From: Dactylellina haptotyla
Lineage: Eukaryota > Ascomycota > Orbiliomycetes > Orbiliales > Orbiliaceae
Reading direction: 5' to 3'
Assembly (NCBI GenBank): GCA_031310005.1
Contig: CM062379.1
Location: 1,116,001 to 1,180,000, forward strand
DNA: 64,000 nucleotides
Shown here piece after piece: positions 57,749 through 64,000 of this stretch. Below the pieces are notes generated by a model. That model had not been told where the DNA came from. It made no database searches and saw only the letters and a program-made list of their open reading frames with translations. The first letter of the stretch is position 1. Each line of letters opens with the position of its first letter. The translations under genes and the position numbers were made by a program.

Positions 57749-58834
57749 ATGATGGAATCACTCTGCCATCGATGCTTCACACGCATTGCTGTTCGATCAC
57801 GACGGGGTTTTGCCTCAATAGCAACCTCCCAGACATCGGCATCCCAGATATCAACCGACCTGCCTCTTGACGATGAAGTCTCGGCTTCTGAAGAAAACGT
57901 CGACCCACTCCCCGGATATGTCCGCCCTAAGGCTCCTTACCAGCTAGCAGCCGCAACGGTGGTCTCGAGGCCGCCAATGCTCACCAGAGACCTCACGGAC
58001 TTCGAGAAAGAATTCTTCTTCTATCAGCGTCGTTTGGACAAGCGTGTCGTGAAGCCCTTCACCCGAAACTTTTACTTCAAACCCGGGACACTAGCCTACG
58101 ATGAATGGAGGACGAAGAGAAAGGATATGAAGGTCTATCAGGCTTGGGGAAAGGAATCATGGAGGGACGAAATTCAGGGGAAGGAAGGTCCGGCAGACGA
58201 TGAGAATATGGACTACGATAGTCTTGTCAAGTATACGGTCTCCGGAGAGGACATCAGCGCCAGTGATACGGAGGAAGAGATTGCGGCGAAGAAGATCATG
58301 GGCAAACCTTTGCCGAGGGAGACGGAGGCAGATTTGAAGAATGATGTGAGGAGTTTGAATAGAAAATTGTCGAGGACGTTGTATCTTTTGGTCAAAAGAG
58401 GTGACCGGGAAGGGAATACCTGGAAGTTTCCGCAGGCGAATATTGTTGGAAAAGAGAATTTGAAGCAGGTATGGCGGTTACTCAACCGGAAGCAAATGAA
58501 ACCGAAGATCGAGCTAACAGGGTTTGTGACATTATTATAGTGCGCGGAGAGCATTTTGACCAAATCTTGCGGTCGTGATATGAACTATTGGATGGTAGGA
58601 AACGTCCCTATCGGTCACTATGCATACAATTTCCCCGACGGCCGTAAAGGTGAGGAGGAATGGATCGGTAAGAAGGTGTTCTTCATGAAGGCCAGAATAT
58701 TTGCGGGACGGCCCAAGCTTGTGGGGAACACTGCGAGCATCACGGACTATCGATGGCTAGCCAAGGAGGAGATCGAAGAGATTGTTGAGGGAGATTACTG
58801 GAAGGCCATCAAGCACATGCTTGTCACCAGATAG
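57749..58834 (+). CDS. MRPL17: Mitochondrial large-subunit ribosomal protein L46 (yeast MRPL17 family)
   Basis: Two exons (57749-58468, 58541-58834; 72-nt intron, phase 0) encode 337 residues. The N-terminus has an Arg-rich presequence (MMESLCHRCFTRIAVRSRRGFAS). The core follows the mL46 pattern: LTRDLTDFEKEFFFYQRRLDK, a degenerate NUDIX-type fold (TLYLLVKRGDREGNTWKFPQ, then NLKQCAESILTKSCG), GNVPIGHYAYNFP and KVFFMKARIFAGRP, ending in WLAKEEIEEIV. The NUDIX catalytic box is absent, as in other mL46 proteins, so its role is structural in the mitoribosome. Two ATGs stand in tandem at 57749 and 57752; either may be used. Confidence 0.92.
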
Positions 58835-60662
58835 TGCATCCATCGGGACGAGCTTTGTTTTTGCCTTGGTGGCTGCCTTTGTGTTAAATTTCAACACGAC
58901 ACTTGTACATATATCCCGTCGGATGAGGTTACGTATACTCTCTCTTCTGCGTGTATGCGGACGGCTGTTCCCTCATGCGCCTGGAATTATAGATATATTA
59001 TATTGTAAATTACTATTATATTATGGAACGGAGATGAGCCGTGTAAATATTGCCACGATAAGATTTGCTGATCCTGATTACGGTATCGGAAGGTCTCTGC
59101 AAATATAAAAAGGGTGGAGTAAGATGGACCTGTCGGTAAATATTTTCCTTTCACGTTGACAGGTATGTAACCAAGTACTTAGCTAGCTGATAGGGTTTCT
59201 TTTATTTTTGTTTGGGCTAGCTCGCGTATTTGGGGGGTTCAGCCTTTCTTGGCTGGGAGGCATTGGGTAGCGTCGAGTTGCGAGCTAAGAGGAAGCGGGA
59301 TGCTTGGCGGACGTCTACGAGCCTAAAAATAGCGCGAGGAAGGATGGCTGATTTGACATCTTCTTCAGCAGGCATCGCGGGAGATGGGATTGCGGCTGTG
59401 CTGGAGGGAAAAAAGAGAAGCTCGGAAAGCACGGATGCGAAGGCACCTTTTGCTTCTCGAAACTCCCGTCGCGCGTATTCCCTACCGCACGCTGCTTGGC
59501 CGCCGGAGACAATGAGGAAGAAGGAGTAGCAAAGTAATTGATTAGGGGCGAAGGGCGGCAGCTGCTCTCTCGTGCTGGAGCTGCTGCTTCGGTGCAGAGC
59601 GCAGAATCCGGGTCCCAAGCTATCTGATACAAGTGCTTCGAGGTTGGCTTGACCCTTAATCAACCGTAGGGGCGGATCGCTGGCTGGGGTTGGTTGCAGT
59701 GCGACCTCGAGCCCAGCGTCGTCACCCTTGTTTGAGCAGCGAGTGTACGTAGGGCCCGGGGGCGGTCCAGTCTGTCTGTCTGTGTCTCCATCTTATCCAT
59801 CTTATTATTCTTTCTCCTGTTCGTATCTCATCCATCAGCGTAGTAGTATTAAATCCTTAGTAACGGGCCATTGGGTGGTGTTGTTGCGGCCTTTCGACAT
59901 ATTTGGCGTAAGCAACCTTGCCCAAGCTGGTGCTTACACCCGCCCTTCGACATTATCCCTTCTCAGCCCTCAGCCGGCCAGTCTATTGAGCACTGCGTAC
60001 TTCCCTCTCTCCCACCGCTCACCGACCCGCCGCGGCGATATCTCGAAAAACAGTCTCTGTCGCTGGATACCCTCTCAGATACCCTCTCCCATCTCTCGTC
60101 ACGCCGGTATCGATACCATCACCTGTGCCTGTCTGCGTGCGTGCGTGCGTGCGTGTGTGCTATCGATTTATTATTCCAATCATCGACATTCCTTTCTTCG
60201 CCGCCCCCCCAAACTCGCCTCAACGCATAAGCCGTATCCGTCCTCTCACTACGCACCGGCGAGGTATAGCTTCTTCCATCGGTTCACAAAAACAAAGAAT
60301 CATATTCCGCGACCCGGCCTCAGTCTCAAGCTCCGACAGATATCTCCAGCTCGTCTCGATCTTGCGCTCGTATGGGAATCTAACGTTTTCGCATATTTTC
60401 CTTTTCCTTTCCCACGAATCAGTCTTCCTAAAGTCGCCCACTCCGTCCTCTTCCCTCGGAAACAAACTACCCTTTCGAGCCCGTCGACAGCAACTCAACC
60501 CGACCAGGACGACCCGGACGGCAAGCCAAAGCATCTCTCGACAACCTTCTTCTCGCCTCTCCCCACCACCTAACCCTCTTCTCACAAGTCTGTATACGTT
60601 TTGTTTTGGTCTGAGGGGAACTGCTCCCGACGAACGGCCGCTGAGCTACCCAGCTGCGCATC
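58835..60662. promoter_or_regulatory. Intergenic region and long pyrimidine-rich leader of DRS2
   Basis: 1.8 kb. The first 380 bases are the L46 3' flank. From about 59750 the plus strand becomes strongly C/T-rich up to the DRS2 ATG, as in long fungal 5' UTRs, with several upstream ATGs. A GCGT microsatellite (about five units) lies at 60135-60158. An 846-base open frame at 59728-60573 results from the base bias and shows no domain. Small frames at 59217-59663 on either strand are also unsupported. Confidence 0.5.
60135..60158. repeat. GCGT tetranucleotide microsatellite
   Basis: About five units of TGCG/GCGT followed by a GT run, in the presumed DRS2 leader. Length variation between strains is likely for such a repeat. 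Confidence 0.7.
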
Positions 60663-63600
60663 ATGGCGCATCAGCCGAACCAGCCGTCGCTGCTGGACTT
60701 TGAGGAGGATGAACGAACATACGGTAACCCAGGCCGACCACCACCGATAAGTGACGCCCAATATATAGCTACCCACAACATACAGGACGACGATGTCTAC
60801 AACCCCAGCTATATGGCCTCTGGTTATCAACAATCTGGCCCGCCACCACCACACTCGCCCTACGACCAGCAGTCCAGGCCGCCTCAGCTGGGCCAACAGA
60901 GTAGGGCCTTCTCCCAATCGTCCGGCCTTCAAAACTACGAAAGATATTACGACGAATCGATCCTACCGGATGACGAATCGACAGCAGAGTTCCATTATGG
61001 TGCCCATGACACCGGTGCTAAAGGCCAGCCACACAATCGGAATAGCGTTCTGAGCATGGGAGGAGGCTTGATGGGGCGTATGAAAACAGCTATCGGAATG
61101 GGCCCCCAGTACAGCGAGATGGATCTCCCTCTTACTGAGAGGCAGCAGACCGCCGCTGGTGGCGCTTCCGGTGGGAGTGGAGGTGGAGGTGGAGGTGACC
61201 CGCCGAAGAAGAAGAGCGGAGGAGGCTTCAAGTTTGGCTTCGGACGACAAAAGGTAGATCCAGCAACTTTAGGTCCTCGAATGATCCACATCAACAACCC
61301 ACCCGCGAACGCCCTCAACAAATATCTCGACAATCATGTCTCGACAGCTAAATACAACATTGCAACCTTCTTACCGAAATTCTTGTACGAACAGTTTTCG
61401 AAATATGCAAACTTGTTCTTCTTATTCACTGCTATTATGCAGCAAATCCCAAATATCTCACCAACAAACAAATATACAACCATTGTCCCCTTAATTCTTG
61501 TGCTTATAGTATCAGCAGTCAAGGAATTGGTGGAGGACTTTAAACGACGAAACCAGGATCGAGAGCTCAATCAGTCAAAAACTCTGGTCCTTCACGGCAC
61601 TTCCTTTGAGGAAACAAGATGGGTAAACGTAAAAGTTGGAGACATCGTTCGCGTCGAATCCGAACAGCCGTTTCCTGCGGATCTTGTTCTCCTTGCTTCT
61701 TCGGAACCTGAAGGCTTGTGCTACATCGAAACCGCCAACTTGGACGGAGAAACCAACTTGAAAATCAAACAGGCCATCCCTGAAACATCCCACCTCGTCA
61801 GTCCTGGCGAGCTCGGCCGGCTGTCCGGCAAGGTCAGATCTGAACAGCCGAATAGCAGTCTTTATACTTATGAGGCTACCATCATGATGTCTGCTGGTGG
61901 TGCTGAGAAGGAAAATCCACTTAGCCCTGAGCAGCTGCTTTTGAGAGGTGCGACACTGAGAAACACACCCTGGGTCCACGCTATCGTTGTCTTCACCGGC
62001 CATGAGACGAAGCTTATGAGAAACGCCACCGCCACACCAATCAAGAGAACAAATGTAGAGCGATTGCTCAACAAACAGATTCTCATGTTGGTTGCAATTC
62101 TGTTGGTTCTTTCCCTCGTTTCTTCGGCAGGAGACGTCATTCTACTCGGAACACAGCTCAACCAAGTGCCATACCTTTATCTTGAGGATACCAGCCTTGT
62201 CCAGCAGTTTTTCAAAGATATTCTGACATATTGGGTCTTGTATTCCAATCTTGTCCCTATTTCGTAAGACTCCATTTCACCATCTCGTTATTTTACAGTC
62301 ACTGATTTGGCATATAGCTTGTTCGTCACCGTGGAATTGGTCAAATATTTCCAAGCCTTCCTCATCAATTCTGATCTTGATATCTACTACCCGGAGACAG
62401 ATACCCCTGCAGTATGCAGGACGTCCAGTTTGGTAGAAGAGCTCGGCCAGATAGAATACATTTTCTCCGACAAAACAGGCACACTTACTTGCAACATGAT
62501 GGAATTTCGACAATGTTCGATTGGAGGAGTTTGCTATGGCGATGAAGTCTCCGAAGATAAACGTGCTACGGTCCAAGACGGTGTCGAAATTGGTGTCCAC
62601 GATTTTAAGCGACTCAAGGAGAACCTCAACAGCCACCCGACCCGTGAGATAATGCATCAGTTTTTGGTTTTGCTATCTACTTGCCACACTGTTATTCCAG
62701 AGCGAAATGATGAAAAACCAACCGAAATCAAGTATCAGGCTGCATCCCCCGACGAAGGAGCTTTGGTAGAAGGTGCCGTCCAGCTTGGATACCAGTTCAT
62801 CTCTCGTAAACCACGTTCTGTAACCATCAGTGTCAATGGCCGCGAAGAAGAATACGAACTCCTCAATGTTTGCGAATTCAACTCCACCAGAAAGCGAATG
62901 TCGACTATTTTCCGTTGTCCCGATAGAAAGATCAGGATATATACCAAGGGCGCCGACACTGTCATTTTGGAACGATTGGCCAAGGACAACCCGACTGTTG
63001 ATGTTACTTTGCAACACTTGGAAGATTACGCCACCGAGGGTCTCCGAACACTTTGTCTTGCTATGCGTGAGATCCCCGAGCAGGAATACCAGCAATGGTC
63101 ACAGATCTACGACAAGGCTGCTACTACTATCAACAACAGAGGAGAGGAACTCGATAAGGCCGCTGAGCTCATCGAGAAGGAACTTTTCTTGCTTGGTGCA
63201 ACTGCTATTGAAGATAGGCTACAAGACGGCGTCCCGGAAACCATCCACACACTTCAGACTGCTGGTATCAAGGTTTGGGTTTTGACTGGCGATCGACAGG
63301 AAACTGCCATCAACATCGGAATGAGTTGTAAACTTATCAGTGAAGATATGACTCTTATTATTATCAACGAAGAATCTTTCGACGCTACCCGGGATAATCT
63401 CAACAAGAAACTGGCTGCTATAAGAAGTCAAAAAGACGCCAACATGGAAGCGGAAACCCTGGCTTTGATTATTGACGGACGTTCTCTTACATACGCCTTG
63501 GAGAAGGAACTTGAAAAGACATTCCTTGACATTGCCGTTATGTGTAAAGCTGTTATCTGCTGGTACGTACGATCTTGTCGCGGAACATCTAGGGTAAAGC

Positions 63601-64000
63601 TAACTTTCATCTAGTCGTGTGTCCCCACTGCAAAAGGCTCTCGTTGTCAAACTAGTCAAGCGACATCTCAAGGCAATCCTCCTCGCCATCGGTGACGGTG
63701 CCAACGATGTTTCCATGATCCAGGCTGCCCACGTTGGTGTTGGTATCAGTGGTGTTGAAGGTTTGCAGGCAGCAAGAAGTGCCGACGTCGCCATTGGTCA
63801 ATTCAGATTCTTGAGAAAGCTACTCTTGGTCCACGGAGCTTGGAGTTATTCGCGTATCAGTCGTGTCATCTTGTATTCTTTCTACAAGAATGTTACCTTG
63901 TTCATGACGCAGTTTTGGGTAGGTCCTCTTGACGGTATCAGTTTAGTGGATTGAGCCTAAACGCTAACTTTTCAAATAGTTCGTTTTCCGAAATCGCTTC
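60663..64000 (+). CDS. DRS2: P4-type phospholipid-translocating ATPase (flippase) DRS2, 3' end beyond window
   Basis: Exons 60663-62263, 62318-63562, 63615-63918 and 63980 to beyond 64000; 1057 residues lie in the window of an expected 1350 or so. A disordered N-terminus of about 190 residues contains a Gly-rich run ([14 protein letters not shown]). P4-ATPase motifs: [19 protein letters not shown] at TM1, [11 protein letters not shown] (about 361; the actuator loop), PISL in TM4 formed across the first intron, [11 protein letters not shown] with the phosphorylated Asp near 585, [20 protein letters not shown] and [11 protein letters not shown] near 975. The sequence leaves the window in TM5-6 (MTQFWFVFRNRF). 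The enzyme flips phosphatidylserine and phosphatidylethanolamine to the cytosolic leaflet of the trans-Golgi, working with a Cdc50 subunit. DRS2 is preferred over DNF by the N-terminal layout. Confidence 0.94.

Noticed and set aside
59217-59663. 148-residue minus-strand frame and a 62-residue plus-strand frame in the same place
   Set aside because: Frames overlap on opposite strands, the minus frame opens at TTG, and neither shows a domain or splice context.
59728-60573. 281-residue open frame before DRS2
   Set aside because: C/T-rich sequence is poor in stop codons; the peptide is Ser/Pro/Arg low complexity with no domain and lies in the presumed DRS2 leader.

Overview
The window is nuclear DNA of a filamentous ascomycete (Pezizomycotina). 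The evidence is compact genes with many 50-80 nt GT..AG introns, CTAAC/CTGAC-like branch sites shortly before the acceptors, both-strand gene packing with shared divergent promoters, and protein families typical of moulds (AKR1, BUD4, fungal PEX26, SFC1-type carrier, glutamate 5-kinase with PUA domain). The class cannot be fixed from the sequence alone; Leotiomycetes is a guess. Exon structures were worked out by hand from splice signals and reading-frame continuity. Every multi-exon model closes in frame except the last gene, which runs off the window.

Layout. 0.6-3.4 kb: CLC anion transporter (+). 4.0-4.6 kb: small GPI-anchored-type secreted protein (-). 5.9-8.4 kb: AKR1 ankyrin/DHHC palmitoyltransferase (-). 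9.3-10.9 kb: F-box-like protein (-). 10.9-14.9 kb: gene-poor. 14.9-17.7 kb: cystathionine beta-synthase (-) and POP3 (+) diverging from a 245-bp promoter. 18.7-27.1 kb: BUD4 anillin-like (-) and mitochondrial DEAD-box helicase MRH4 (+). 27.4-30.8 kb: glutamate 5-kinase (-) and ATP23 protease (+), divergent. 31.3-32.7 kb: Aurora kinase (-). 34.4-35.1 kb: second GPI-type secreted protein (+). 35.1-39.6 kb: gene-poor, with a hairpin-rich tract at 38.5-39.5 kb. 39.7-41.8 kb: PARN-like deadenylase (+). 42.3-43.9 kb: mitochondrial beta-ketoacyl-ACP synthase (-). 44.3-45.8 kb: PEX26 (-). 46.5-48.8 kb: membrane-embedded AIG1-like GTPase (-). 50.0-51.6 kb: SGF73 of SAGA (-). 52.8-54.3 kb: succinate/fumarate carrier (-). 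55.4-56.8 kb: twinfilin (-). 57.7-58.8 kb: mitoribosomal protein L46 (+). 60.7 kb to the end: DRS2-type P4-ATPase (+, cut by the window end).

Most genes are conserved housekeeping functions with no operon logic. Five encode mitochondrial proteins (MRH4, ATP23, the ketoacyl synthase, the carrier, L46) and several concern polarity, cytokinesis and membrane traffic (BUD4, AKR1, DRS2, twinfilin, Aurora). The least explained items are the AIG1-like GTPase with a polytopic C-terminal membrane domain and a perfect 12-bp hairpin just upstream of its start codon; the hairpin-dense, non-coding-looking tract before the PARN-like gene; and a 32-nt dispersed repeat whose two copies differ only by transitions. 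I found no convincing virus-like element, DNA transposon, tRNA or CRISPR array.
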